NCBI GenBank assembly: GCA_016714565.1
Contig: JADKDM010000034.1
Span: 27,375-91,374, forward strand
Length of the DNA stretch: 64,000 nt
Source of the DNA: Candidatus Villigracilis propinquus
Lineage (GTDB): Bacteria > Chloroflexota > Anaerolineae > Anaerolineales > Villigracilaceae
Reading direction: 5' to 3'
Under the pieces are notes generated by a model. The model ran no database searches and was not told where the DNA came from. It was given only the letters and a program-made list of their open reading frames with translations. A program made the translations under genes and the position numbers. This document shows positions 17,095-25,296 of this stretch, piece after piece; the stretch's first letter is position 1; every line of letters begins with the position of its first letter.

Positions 17095-17162
17095 GTCACC
17101 CTGAGCGGTAGCGAAGGGTCTCTACGATTATCTAAGAGATTCTTCGCTTCGCTCAGAATGAC
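17095..17162. repeat. Interspersed GTCAyCCTGAGCG palindromic repeat, copy 1
   Basis: The left arm GTCACCCTGAGCGGTAGCGA starts at 17095 and the right arm ends at 17162; reverse complementing the right side gives GTCATTCTGAGCGAAGCGAA, nearly identical. The element fills the spacer between the SDR gene and araB. A related copy with the same outer sequence is at 53286-53366. This type of element is common between genes in several bacterial groups; function here is unknown. Confidence 0.75.
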
Positions 17163-17165
17163 AAA

Positions 17166-18155
17166 TTATCCTGGGTACCAAATCTTGCGCGGATCATTTT
17201 CCGCGCGCACATAATCGAACGCCGAGTCGATCATCTTTTTCAAATCATATTCGGGACGCCAGCCGAGTAAAAACTTTGCTTTGGTGTTATCGAGCCATGT
17301 GGAGTGAAATTCGGTTTTGATCTCCACGGTGGGGAAGCCGCGAGTTGAATTCAAATATTTGCCCATCTCGCCGTAGTCCACGGGTTCGTCCATGCAGATG
17401 TTGAAGAGTTGCTGGCGGGCTTTGGGGTGGTCGATGGCAGCCAGGATCGCGCTGACCAAATCGTCAACGTGGACAAAGTTTCTTTTAACGGGAACAGCTT
17501 CCAGATTAAGCATGATCGGGATGGTCTGCGTCCGCACATATTCATCCGCAGTTTTCTCATCCACAAAATCACGCCAGCGCGGACCGCCGAAGACATCCTC
17601 TCCGAATGAAAGTTGATATTTGAAATCATCCTTTTCCATGATCCACGGCGCGCGCAGGCAGCAGCCGTTGAGATCGTATTGGATGTAATACTGCTCAAGC
17701 ATCACTTCTTCGAGAACTTTGGAGAGCGCGTAACAGCCGGGGTAGGCGGAATGTTTTTGGGTTTCAGTGACGGGGATGGGATGCGGATAAACGAAATGCC
17801 CCATGCCCGCATCGCCGCCGACCATGATGAACTGCTTGAAGGTGGGGGAGGTGCGGCAGGCTTCGAGCAGCCAGAAGAGACCTTTGACCGCCACATCCAT
17901 AATTTGCTCGGGCGTTTCTTTGACGGTTGCGAGATGCAGAACATGCGTCACGCCGTCCATCGCTTTTTCGACAAGGTCGCGATGTTCGATGGAGCCGTGA
18001 ATATTTTGAATGCGTGGGTGAGGAGGAAGCTCGCGGTTGTGGCACAAGGCGCGAACCGTGAACGAATTGAAACGCGAATCATTCAACAGGCGATTGATAA
18101 AGGTTTGCCCCACTTTGCCTGTCGCGCCAGTGACGAGGATGATGTTGTTAGACAT
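17166..18155 (-). CDS. NAD-dependent epimerase/dehydratase family protein (extended SDR)
   Basis: A protein of about 329 residues. VTGATGKVGQTFIN is the Rossmann motif, HLATVKETPEQIMDVAVKG follows, the catalytic pair appears as YALSK, and the C-terminal LLGWRPEYDLKKMID is the usual end of sugar epimerase-type SDRs. Start: ATG at 18155 has GGAGG nine bases upstream; an ATG at 18173 would place that GGAGG inside the gene. It lies in the pentose operon and may oxidise or epimerise a sugar or sugar acid (uronate dehydrogenase-like is one option). The substrate is unknown. Confidence 0.8.
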   Translation of the reverse strand: MSNNIILVTGATGKVGQTFINRLLNDSRFNSFTVRALCHNRELPPHPRIQNIHGSIEHRDLVEKAMDGVTHVLHLATVKETPEQIMDVAVKGLFWLLEACRTSPTFKQFIMVGGDAGMGHFVYPHPIPVTETQKHSAYPGCYALSKVLEEVMLEQYYIQYDLNGCCLRAPWIMEKDDFKYQLSFGEDVFGGPRWRDFVDEKTADEYVRTQTIPIMLNLEAVPVKRNFVHVDDLVSAILAAIDHPKARQQLFNICMDEPVDYGEMGKYLNSTRGFPTVEIKTEFHSTWLDNTKAKFLLGWRPEYDLKKMIDSAFDYVRAENDPRKIWYPG

Positions 18156-18179
18156 GCTCACCTGCCTCCACATTCAGAC

Positions 18180-18235
18180 GATGGACGATAGACCACGGAC
18201 CATTGTCTGTCGTCCATCGTCCGCGGTCTATCGTC
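18180..18235. repeat. Degenerate heptanucleotide array (8 units), head-to-head
   Basis: Read in sevens from 18180 the units are gatggac, gatagac, cacggac, cattgtc, tgtcgtc, catcgtc, cgcggtc, tatcgtc. The first three are near reverse complements of the later ones, so the array can fold into a hairpin. It occupies the spacer between the Gfo/Idh gene (stop at 18244) and the SDR gene. Part of a window-wide family of 7-base arrays with locus-specific words. Confidence 0.8.
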
Positions 18236-18243
18236 GGTCTTCA

Positions 18244-19411
18244 TCAGCATTTCGTCCACTGCCCATTCGCTTCACTGGATGCGATGACGCTATCCACAAA
18301 GCGCACGCCCATCAGACCATCAAACGAGTTGGGGAAGTAGAGCGCGAGCGGGTCTGCGGGTTTGCCTGCGCGGCGAGCGGCAATCGCTTCGGCGGCATCG
18401 GAATAAATATTTGCAAAGCCATCGGGGAAACCTTCGGGATGCCCCGCGACCAAACGAGTGCAACGTGCAGAGAGCGGCAATGTGCCAGGTCCGTTCGGCG
18501 TGCGATTCTCGGAGGGTCCCTTCAACGGTTTGAAGGTGAGTGCTTGCGGAAATTCCTGCATCCATTCGAGCGAGCCTTTGGTTCCGCTCACGCGAATGCG
18601 CAAACAATTCTCCACTCCAGCCGCGGCTTGCGTCACCCAGAAACTGCCGCGGGCGCCGTTCTCAAATCGGAGCATTGCCCCGCCAAAGTCATGGATGATG
18701 CGCTTCGGCACGATGGCGCCGATCTCTGCCGAAACTTCGTCTACTTCCAAGCCGGTGATAAATCTTGTCAGGTTGTGCGCATGCGAACCGATATCACCCA
18801 TCACTAAAGAGGGTCCGCCGCGTGCAGGGTCGAACTTCCAGTTACCAGGCGGAAAACGTTTTTTTTCATCCGCCTTGCCGCCCTGCACATACTCCACCTG
18901 CACAAGCCGTATCGTGCCGAGTTCGCCCGCTTCCACCATCGCCTTCGCCTGCCGCACCATCGGATAGCCTGTGTAATTGTGCGTGAGGCAAAACACCAAA
19001 CCCGTCTCCTGCACTTTTTTGTGCAAGGCTTCAGCTTCGGCGAGCGTGTTGGTCATGGGCTTGTCGCAGATCACGTCAATGCCGCGCTCAAGCGCCCACA
19101 TCGAATAATCAAAATGACTGTCGTTCGGGGTCATGATGGCAACCGCGTCAATGCCATCTTTTCTGGATGCTTCGCCATCGTAGCAATGCTTTGACGCTGG
19201 GATAAATGCGGTCTGACTCGAAACCAAGTTCGCTCGCATCTTTCTTCGATTTGGCTGGGTCCGACGAAAAGATGCCTGTCACAATCTGATAGCGGTCATC
19301 GCGCCGCGCCGATTGGCGATGCATGGCACCGATAAACGACCCCGTCCCACCGCCGATGACGGCGAGCCGCAGTCTGCGTCCCAACATGTCGATCACTGGA
19401 TTCAAACTCAT
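18244..19411 (-). CDS. Gfo/Idh/MocA family oxidoreductase, one frameshift
   Basis: The N-terminus (from 19411) has the NAD-binding AVIGGGTGSFIGAMHR, with a fold-typical SSDPAKSKKDASELG. The frame changes near 19180, and the rest continues in another frame with DAVAIMTPNDSHFDY, the family Lys-Pro motif as CDKPMTNT and a GDIGSHAHNL metal/substrate helix. Repaired length is about 388 residues, normal for this family. It would oxidise or reduce a sugar or cyclitol with NAD(P). The final Cys codon is the last before the stop. It lies between UPF0303 and an SDR gene in the pentose operon. A single extra base (C on the coding strand near 19180) explains the break and suggests an assembly error. Confidence 0.82.
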
Positions 19412-19412
19412 G

Positions 19413-19880
19413 TCATTTCTCCTTGGCTAAAAATGCGCGGATCGATTCAACAACTAATTTGTGGTCTTCTTCTTGCGGCAAGCCAGAGACGGTGATCGTC
19501 CCAACCATGCCTGTCCCTTTTACGATAATGGGGAAGCAGCCGCCATGCGCGGCAAATTCACTTTCAGAGATGAGATAAGACTGTTCGATTGTTTTGCCTT
19601 TGTGTTTGAGCAATTGCCCCATGTAGAACGAACTATGACCGAAACGATTCACCAGCCGCACCTTGCGCTTGACCCACTCATCATTGTCCGCGGCGGTGCC
19701 GGGCATGCTGGCATGAAAGAGTTGGTGCTGTCCGCGTGTGATGTCGATGGTGATGGGGAGGTTTTCGCGCATAGCATGTTCCACCATCTGAGTTCCGATC
19801 TGCCAGGCAGTCGTCTCGTTGAAACTGGTGAACTGAAGTTCCTGTTCTTGGTCAAGTAAATTCTTCAGAAGATCTTCCAT
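19413..19880 (-). CDS. UPF0303 / heme-degrading-domain family protein
   Basis: A 155-residue protein of the UPF0303 group (GlcG/HbpS-like, YBR137w fold). Recognisable pieces are ALNETTAW-like SFNETTAWQIG, the ITRGQHQLFHASMPGT segment, RFGHSSFYMG and the glycine-rich HGGCFPIIVKGTGMVGTITVSGLPQ end. Members are small cytoplasmic proteins of unclear function often found in sugar operons. It is one base from the start of the Gfo/Idh gene, so it is co-translated. Function in this operon is unknown. Confidence 0.82.
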   Translation of the reverse strand: MEDLLKNLLDQEQELQFTSFNETTAWQIGTQMVEHAMRENLPITIDITRGQHQLFHASMPGTAADNDEWVKRKVRLVNRFGHSSFYMGQLLKHKGKTIEQSYLISESEFAAHGGCFPIIVKGTGMVGTITVSGLPQEEDHKLVVESIRAFLAKEK

Positions 19881-19999
19881 CTTTCATCCTTTGTTGAATT
19901 GACAGGCTGGAATTTTGCAAATAAAACCAAAACGACAACTAAATTCGCTTTTTTGTGTGATATTGAATTATGTTTGGGAGTTTGTTGAGCGAATTATTT

Positions 20000-20027
20000 G
20001 GGGCTCAGACCTGAAAGTCTGAGCCCC
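20000..20027. repeat. Stem-loop after permease gene (11-bp stem)
   Basis: Bases 20000-20010 and 20017-20027 are exact reverse complements around a six-base loop. It lies six bases beyond the stop of the permease gene on the minus strand. The downstream bases on that strand are AAATAATTCG, not a U-tract, so it is more likely a transcript-stabilising or attenuating hairpin than a strong intrinsic terminator within the operon. Confidence 0.7.
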
Positions 20028-20033
20028 TGGAAC

Positions 20034-21197
20034 TTATGAACTCTTATTCTTGTTGTACAGATCGAATAGAACAGCAGCCAGAAGCACAAAACCCTTGATG
20101 GCTTGCTGCCAGTCGATGCCTACGCCGAGCAGGGACATGCCATTGTTCATCACACCAACGAAGAAGGCTCCGACTACGGCGCCGATGACCGTACCAATAC
20201 CACCACTGGCAGATGCACCGCCGATAAAACACGCGGCGATCACATCCAACTCAAAACCTTCACCAGCATTCGGCGTGGAACTGTTCAAGCGTGAAGCAAC
20301 GACCATGCCCGCCAAAGCAGCCAGAACGCCCATGTTGACAAATGTCAGGAATAATAGCTGCTGGGTGTTTACGCCGGAAAGGCGCGCCGCTTTTTCATTG
20401 CCGCCCAAGGCGTAAATGCGACGTCCAATTACGGTTTGATTGGTTAAGAACGCATAGATGGCAACCAAGGGGAACATGATCACCAACAGGTTGGGAATAC
20501 CTTTATACGATGCCATCAAATAGCAGAAGCCCATCACGGCTAGGGTGAGCAATACTTGTTTGGCAACAAAAAAGGCGAACGGTGTAACCTCGAACCCATA
20601 TCTTTCCTGATTACGCCTGGTGCGGATGTCGCCGATGATCAATAAAATTGCAACTAACACTCCAACCACCATTGTGGTGATGTGAAATCCTTCATTATTG
20701 AAGAAGTCTGGAATATAACCGCCGCTGATGTTACGAAATCCTACGGGAAAAGGTCCAATCGCCTCACCGCGAACTATGACGAATGTGAGACCGCGGAAGA
20801 CCAACATGCCAGCCAGGGTTACGATAAAAGCAGGAATCTTGAGGTATGCCACCCAATATCCCTGCCACGCGCCTATCAAACCTCCTGCCACAAGGCAGAT
20901 CCCCATAACCAGCATCCAGTTCCAGTCCCACTTGACGATCATTACACCGGCGATCGCACCAACGAAGGCTGCCACAGAACCAACCGACAGATCGATCCAG
21001 CCGGAGACAATGATTAGCAGCATCCCCAACGCCATGATGATCACATAGCTGTTTTGGAGTACAAGATTTGTAATGTTGATCGGCTTCATCAAGATGCCAT
21101 CGGTCATGAAATAGAAAAAGATCATGATCACGATCAGCGCGATCAACATACCATATTCGCGAATGTTACTCTTGAAAAGGTTGGACATAGTTTTCAT
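20034..21197 (-). CDS. gguB: Monosaccharide ABC transporter permease (GguB/XylH-like)
   Basis: A 387-residue integral membrane protein of the BPD_transp_2 family with about ten hydrophobic segments. LLIIVSGWIDLSVGSVAAFVGAIAG (core SGWIDLSVGSVA) is the family signature at the second to third TM, and GRRIYALGGNEKAARLSGV is the cytoplasmic coupling region that touches the ATPase. It forms the membrane channel of a CUT2-class importer for pentoses/hexoses with the ATPase and binding protein next to it. The start overlaps the ATPase stop by one base. The length of about 390 fits the MmsB/GguB group rather than the shorter RbsC. Confidence 0.92.
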   Translation of the reverse strand: MKTMSNLFKSNIREYGMLIALIVIMIFFYFMTDGILMKPINITNLVLQNSYVIIMALGMLLIIVSGWIDLSVGSVAAFVGAIAGVMIVKWDWNWMLVMGICLVAGGLIGAWQGYWVAYLKIPAFIVTLAGMLVFRGLTFVIVRGEAIGPFPVGFRNISGGYIPDFFNNEGFHITTMVVGVLVAILLIIGDIRTRRNQERYGFEVTPFAFFVAKQVLLTLAVMGFCYLMASYKGIPNLLVIMFPLVAIYAFLTNQTVIGRRIYALGGNEKAARLSGVNTQQLLFLTFVNMGVLAALAGMVVASRLNSSTPNAGEGFELDVIAACFIGGASASGGIGTVIGAVVGAFFVGVMNNGMSLLGVGIDWQQAIKGFVLLAAVLFDLYNKNKSS

Positions 21198-22735
21198 TAT
21201 TCGGTAGCCTCTTGTTCAAACATGATGTGTTTCATAACAATTTCCTGAGACGCTTCCTTGGCGGGCATTTCGCCAACGATTTTGCCATCACGCATCACAT
21301 AGATCCGGTCACATACGCCAAGAATTTCCGGCAATTCAGAGGAGATCATGATAATCCCTTTGCCTTCACTCGCCAGCCGATTGATGATCGTATAAATCTC
21401 ATACTTGGCGCCCACATCAATTCCGCGTGTGGGTTCATCCAGAATCAGGATGTCGGGATTCGCAAATAGCCACTTGCTCAGAACGACTTTTTGCTGGTTG
21501 CCGCCGGAGAGATTCAGAGCCAGTTGTAGAATGCTTGAACATTTGATGTTCAACTTGTCGCGATACTCGCGGGTAACCGTCAATTCCTTGGGCTCATTAA
21601 TGATGCCTGTGGATGAGACTGCCTCCAGATTGGCGAGAGTGATGTTGTCTTTGATCTCCTCGATTAGGATCAAACCGTAGGATTTTCGATCCTCAGTGGC
21701 GTAGGCGATGCCATTGGTGATCGCCTTGTTGATGGTGCTGACGTCGATCTCTTTTCCATATTTGTATACTTTGCCGCTGATGCGGGATCCATATGCGCGG
21801 CCGAAAATGCTCATTGCAAGTTCGGTTCTGCCTGCGCCCATTAGCCCGGCAATCCCCACCACTTCGCCTTTGCGAACATGAATATTGACATTGTCGCTGA
21901 CCTTGCGGTGTTCGTGAAGCGGATGATAGGCGTTCCAATCTTTAACCTCGAAGATCACCTCACCAATATTTGATTCGCGTGGCGGGAAGCGGTGAGTCAT
22001 ATCACGCCCAACCATGCCGCGAATGATGCGGTCTTCCGTGATGACATCCTTGTGAGTATCAAGCGTCTCAATTGTTGCGCCATCGCGCAGAATAGTGATG
22101 GCATCGGCTACCTTCGAAACTTCACTTAATTTGTGAGAGATCAGGATCGATGCGATGCCTTGCGATTTTAGTTGCAGTAATAATTCAAGCAGTTTTTCAC
22201 TGTCGGTTTCATTGAGAGAGGCAGTTGGTTCATCCAGGATAAGCAGTTTGACCTTTTTTGCCAGCGCCTTGGCGATCTCAACCAACTGCTGCTTGCCAAC
22301 ACCCATATTTGTGATCAATGTGTTTGGAGGTTCGTACAATCCCACCTTTTCCAATAATTCCTTGGTTCGAGAAACCGACTCGTTCCAGTTAATAATTCCA
22401 TTTTTTGCCTGTTCATTACCGAGAAACAAGTTCTCAGTAATCGACAGATAAGGGATCAACGCGAGTTCCTGATGAATAATAACAAGTCCTATTTCTTCTG
22501 ATTGACTGATATCATGGAATTTACACTCTTGGCCTTCAAAATATATTTCCCCTTCGTATGAACCGTAGGGATAGACACCACTCAACACTTTCATCAAAGT
22601 TGATTTGCCTGCCCCATTTTCACCTACCAGGGCGTGGATTTCGCCCCGTTCAACGCTAAAATTTACATTATCCAGCGCCTTAACGCCTGGAAAAGTTTTC
22701 GTAATGTTCCGCATTTCGAGGATGACATCAGACAT
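21197..22735 (-). CDS. gguA: Sugar ABC transporter ATP-binding protein, two-domain (GguA/XylG/MmsA-like)
   Basis: A 512-residue CUT2 ATPase with two nucleotide-binding domains. Domain 1 has Walker A GENGAGKSTLMKVLSG, the signature region MGVGKQQLVEIAKAL and Walker B LLILDEPTASL. Domain 2 begins with a degenerate Walker A GLMGAGRTELAMS and has LSGGNQQKVVLSKWL and ILILDEPTRGIDVGAKYEIY, typical of this class. It drives monosaccharide uptake with the adjacent permease and binding protein. The stop overlaps the permease start by a base. The motif set is complete. Confidence 0.95.
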   Translation of the reverse strand: MSDVILEMRNITKTFPGVKALDNVNFSVERGEIHALVGENGAGKSTLMKVLSGVYPYGSYEGEIYFEGQECKFHDISQSEEIGLVIIHQELALIPYLSITENLFLGNEQAKNGIINWNESVSRTKELLEKVGLYEPPNTLITNMGVGKQQLVEIAKALAKKVKLLILDEPTASLNETDSEKLLELLLQLKSQGIASILISHKLSEVSKVADAITILRDGATIETLDTHKDVITEDRIIRGMVGRDMTHRFPPRESNIGEVIFEVKDWNAYHPLHEHRKVSDNVNIHVRKGEVVGIAGLMGAGRTELAMSIFGRAYGSRISGKVYKYGKEIDVSTINKAITNGIAYATEDRKSYGLILIEEIKDNITLANLEAVSSTGIINEPKELTVTREYRDKLNIKCSSILQLALNLSGGNQQKVVLSKWLFANPDILILDEPTRGIDVGAKYEIYTIINRLASEGKGIIMISSELPEILGVCDRIYVMRDGKIVGEMPAKEASQEIVMKHIMFEQEATE

Positions 22736-22782
22736 GGGTTTCTATCCTTGATGATTTTTTATTGCTAATTTATTGCTTAATA

Positions 22783-22819
22783 AATTGGTGTGTGAGGCAG
22801 CATGCCCCACACACCAATT
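22783..22819. repeat. Intercistronic hairpin between binding-protein and ATPase genes
   Basis: Bases 22783-22794 and 22808-22819 are exact 12-base reverse complements with a further GGC/GCC pairing inside. It sits ten bases after the binding-protein stop on the minus strand and before the ATPase start. Hairpins at this place in sugar ABC operons usually allow much higher expression of the binding protein than of the transporter subunits. The bases after it on the minus strand (TTATTAAG) are only partly T-rich. Confidence 0.75.
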
Positions 22820-22828
22820 AGGAACGAC

Positions 22829-23911
22829 TTACTTTAGATCTTCAGCCTTGATGTAGCCACTCTCAATAAGGAGTTTCTCGTAGTTGCTGAGGTCAACACT
22901 GTAGGGGGTCAACAGGTAGGAAGGAACAACCTTCACGCCGTTGTCGTAGGTCTTGGTGTCATTGATCTCAACGGTTTCGCCCTTGAGAGCCTGATCCACC
23001 ATCTTGGCGGTCTGGGCAGCGAGTTCGCGGGTGTCTTTGAACACGGTGTAGGTCTGTTCGCCGGCGATCATAGCCTTGACGGAAGCAACTTCAGCATCCT
23101 GACCGGTGATGACGGGCCAAGGCTGATCAGCTGTGCCGTAACCAACGCCGCGCAAAGCAGCGATGATACCGCGGCTCAAACCATCGTAGGGGGAGAGCAC
23201 TGCATCAACGCGCTTGTCAGTGTAGTTGGCGCTCAGGAGGTTTTCCATGCGGGACTGGGCTACTGCGCCATCCCAGCGGAGGGTACCAACAACATCCATG
23301 CCCATCTGGCCAGACTGAACAACGAGCTTGCCTTCGTCAATGTAGGGTTGGAGGACGGACATAGCGCCATCATAGAAGTAGAAGGCATTGGTGTCATCGG
23401 GGGAGCCGCCGAAGAGTTCGACGTTGAAGGGGCCAGCCTGATTTTCGAGGTCTAAACCTTCGATGATCTGGGAGCCTTGGATAACGCCCACGCCGAAGTT
23501 ATCGAAAGTGGCATAGTAATCAACATTCTCGGTCTTGGAGATCAAGCGGTCATAGGCGATTACGAGAACGCCAGCTTCCTTCGCCTTGCCAAGCACGTCG
23601 GAGAGGGTTGAGCCGTCGATCGCTGCGATCACGAGCACATCAGCACCCTTGGTGATCATGTTTTCGAGCTGGGCGATCTGGTTGGGGATGTCATCGTTAG
23701 CGAACTGCAAATCGGTTGCGTAACCAAGTTCTTCGAAGGACTTGACCATGCTTTCACCGTCGGAAATCCAGCGGGTGGAGGTCTTGGTGGGCATGGAAAT
23801 ACCGACCATCTTTTGATCGCTACCAGCATCACCTGCAGCGCCGCAAGCGGTGAGGACGAGGCTGGCCAGCATTACTACGGCCAAGAGTTTGTAAATCAAA
23901 TTCTTTGACAT
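22829..23911 (-). CDS. chvE: Multiple-sugar-binding lipoprotein of ABC importer (ChvE-like)
   Basis: A 360-residue periplasmic-binding-protein type 1. It has a signal peptide with a lipobox (LASLVLTAC, Cys about residue 24), then VGISMPTKTSTRWISDGESM, the ChvE-type N-terminal strand. Later come ADVLVIAAIDGSTLSDVL, VIAYDRLISKTENVDYYATFDN and ELFGGSPDDTNA. These match ChvE, which binds arabinose, galactose, xylose and glucose. The protein would be anchored to the outer face of the membrane. Start at 23911 is supported by AGGAG six bases upstream and by the signal peptide; a longer in-frame extension upstream to 24160 has no support. It is the first gene after the LacI regulator in the operon. 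Confidence 0.93.
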   Translation of the reverse strand: MSKNLIYKLLAVVMLASLVLTACGAAGDAGSDQKMVGISMPTKTSTRWISDGESMVKSFEELGYATDLQFANDDIPNQIAQLENMITKGADVLVIAAIDGSTLSDVLGKAKEAGVLVIAYDRLISKTENVDYYATFDNFGVGVIQGSQIIEGLDLENQAGPFNVELFGGSPDDTNAFYFYDGAMSVLQPYIDEGKLVVQSGQMGMDVVGTLRWDGAVAQSRMENLLSANYTDKRVDAVLSPYDGLSRGIIAALRGVGYGTADQPWPVITGQDAEVASVKAMIAGEQTYTVFKDTRELAAQTAKMVDQALKGETVEINDTKTYDNGVKVVPSYLLTPYSVDLSNYEKLLIESGYIKAEDLK

Positions 23912-24131
23912 TTCTTCTCCTTGATTAGTAGATAGAATATTTGTATTGGCGTTCGATCTTTGAAGACATATTAAGTTATGCAATGCCTTCTTTAGGGAGT
24001 GTGCACATAAGACGCCAATAGACCGGTGTACACTTCCTTCCTGCCAAACTTGTTTACTTCCCTTTCGAATCACCTCCTTCAGTTTATGTTTCTTCAGGAT
24101 ATACAAATGAAAGGACGGGATAAAAATAAAA
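23912..24131 (-). promoter_or_regulatory. 220-base leader between lacI-type gene and chvE; two small palindromes
   Basis: No gene is seen here. Two 8-base palindromes, TGTGCACA (24000-24007) and GTGTACAC (24026-24033), lie with centres 26 bases apart, and ATTGGCG (23945-23951) is inverted as CGCCAAT (24013-24019). These could be regulator sites for a second promoter of the transporter genes, but they do not resemble the clear operators upstream of either LacI gene. I see no convincing -35/-10 pair. Confidence 0.2.
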
Positions 24132-25175
24132 TCAAACCCGTTTCGTGCTTTCACGAACAATCAGGCTCGGTTGTATGAACCTTGATTGTACAATGACAGA
24201 TTGATTCCCCTTACGTGCCTGGATCATTTCCACGATGTACTGGACGGACAGTTCCCCAAGCATTTGGAGATCCTGGGAAATGGTCGTTAGGGAAGGGTAA
24301 AAGTAGCCTGATTCCGGAAGGTTGTCAAAACCTATAACGGCCAACTGTTCCGGGATTTTAATGCCTTTACGATGGGATTCGCGTAAAACACCCAATGCCA
24401 TCTGGTCATTCGCGACGAAGACGGCGTCCAGATCGGGGAATACCTCAAGTAATTGAATAAATGCCTGCTCACCACTGGCAGATGACCAGTTTCCTTCCTT
24501 GCAATGTTGGTCTGAAGCGTCAAGACCTGCCTTTGTGAGCGTATCGCGCCAGCCACGCTTGCGCTCGTCCGCTTCCCACCAAGTCAACGGACCTGAAATA
24601 TGTCCGATCTTCGTTTTTCCACACTCCAGCAGGTGTTTCACAGCCAGAACTGCACCCTGATAATTATCTGTAGCTACGCTGGAAATCCCTTCACGAGGCT
24701 CCATCGCAAGAAACAGAACTGGGACGGGAATTTTTTCCAGACGTTCATCAAGCCAGGAGTGATTGTTGCCAATCTCCGGGGCTACCCAAATGATGCCATC
24801 CACCTGGCGGGCGAGAAGTGAGTCAATTACGTCATCTATACTATTAATGTCAAAATTATCAAGTTCTTTCATCAAAAGCATATAGCCGAGTTCATCTGCT
24901 TTATCAGCCACTCCGTTGAGTGTCCGTGATGGTCCAATATATTTCAAGCCAAAAGTGACAACCCCCAGAGTATAACTTCGCTGTTGAATTAGACTGCGTG
25001 CCAGCGTGCTGGGGCGGTAGCCGAGCTGTTCCACTACCTCTTCAACCCGTTGGCGGGTTTCCTCTGAAACGTAGGAAAACTTGTTCATCACCCGTGAGAC
25101 AGTTTGTGTAGACACCCCGGCTGCCTGAGCTACATCCTTAATGGTGATGCGTTTTCTTTGTTCAGCGGGGATCAA
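24132..25175 (-). CDS. LacI-family transcriptional regulator of the pentose operon
   Basis: A 347-residue regulator. The helix-turn-helix and hinge helix are at residues 10-60 (DVAQAAGVSTQTVSRV, then LGYRPSTLARSL), followed by a periplasmic-binding-protein-like sensor with VFVANDQMALGVLRESH and AVIGFDNLPES. The start is TTG at 25175, with AAGGA seven bases upstream; no ATG is in a suitable place. It is first in a long minus-strand gene series with chvE-gguAB and araBDA, so it probably represses them until a pentose or galactose binds. Two tandem palindromic operators overlapping its own promoter indicate autoregulation. Confidence 0.92.
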   Translation of the reverse strand: MIPAEQRKRITIKDVAQAAGVSTQTVSRVMNKFSYVSEETRQRVEEVVEQLGYRPSTLARSLIQQRSYTLGVVTFGLKYIGPSRTLNGVADKADELGYMLLMKELDNFDINSIDDVIDSLLARQVDGIIWVAPEIGNNHSWLDERLEKIPVPVLFLAMEPREGISSVATDNYQGAVLAVKHLLECGKTKIGHISGPLTWWEADERKRGWRDTLTKAGLDASDQHCKEGNWSSASGEQAFIQLLEVFPDLDAVFVANDQMALGVLRESHRKGIKIPEQLAVIGFDNLPESGYFYPSLTTISQDLQMLGELSVQYIVEMIQARKGNQSVIVQSRFIQPSLIVRESTKRV

Positions 25176-25194
25176 AATATTATCCTTTTGGGTA

Positions 25195-25251
25195 ATGTTA
25201 TCGATAACATGTTATCGATAACATAATATCAAAAATGACAACTAGAGTCAA
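25195..25251 (-). promoter_or_regulatory. Promoter with two overlapping LacI-type operators
   Basis: Reading the minus strand, TTGACT (complement of 25246-25251) and TATTAT (complement of 25223-25228) are separated by exactly 17 bases, a near-consensus sigma-70 promoter for the regulator gene. Two identical 16-base palindromes ATGTTATCGATAACAT follow at 25209-25224 and 25195-25210, sharing two bases, with centres 14 bases apart. The first touches the -10 box, so binding would block transcription. The CG-centred palindrome is characteristic of LacI-family sites. Confidence 0.85.
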
Positions 25252-25296
25252 TTGTAAAATTATTTTCGACGAACTATGATTTGATTTGAAATAAAT

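Noticed and set aside
22829..24160. Long version of the ChvE-like protein starting at 24160
   Set aside because: The signal peptide with lipobox begins at 23911 behind a good ribosome-binding site; the extra 83 residues have no protein-like features.
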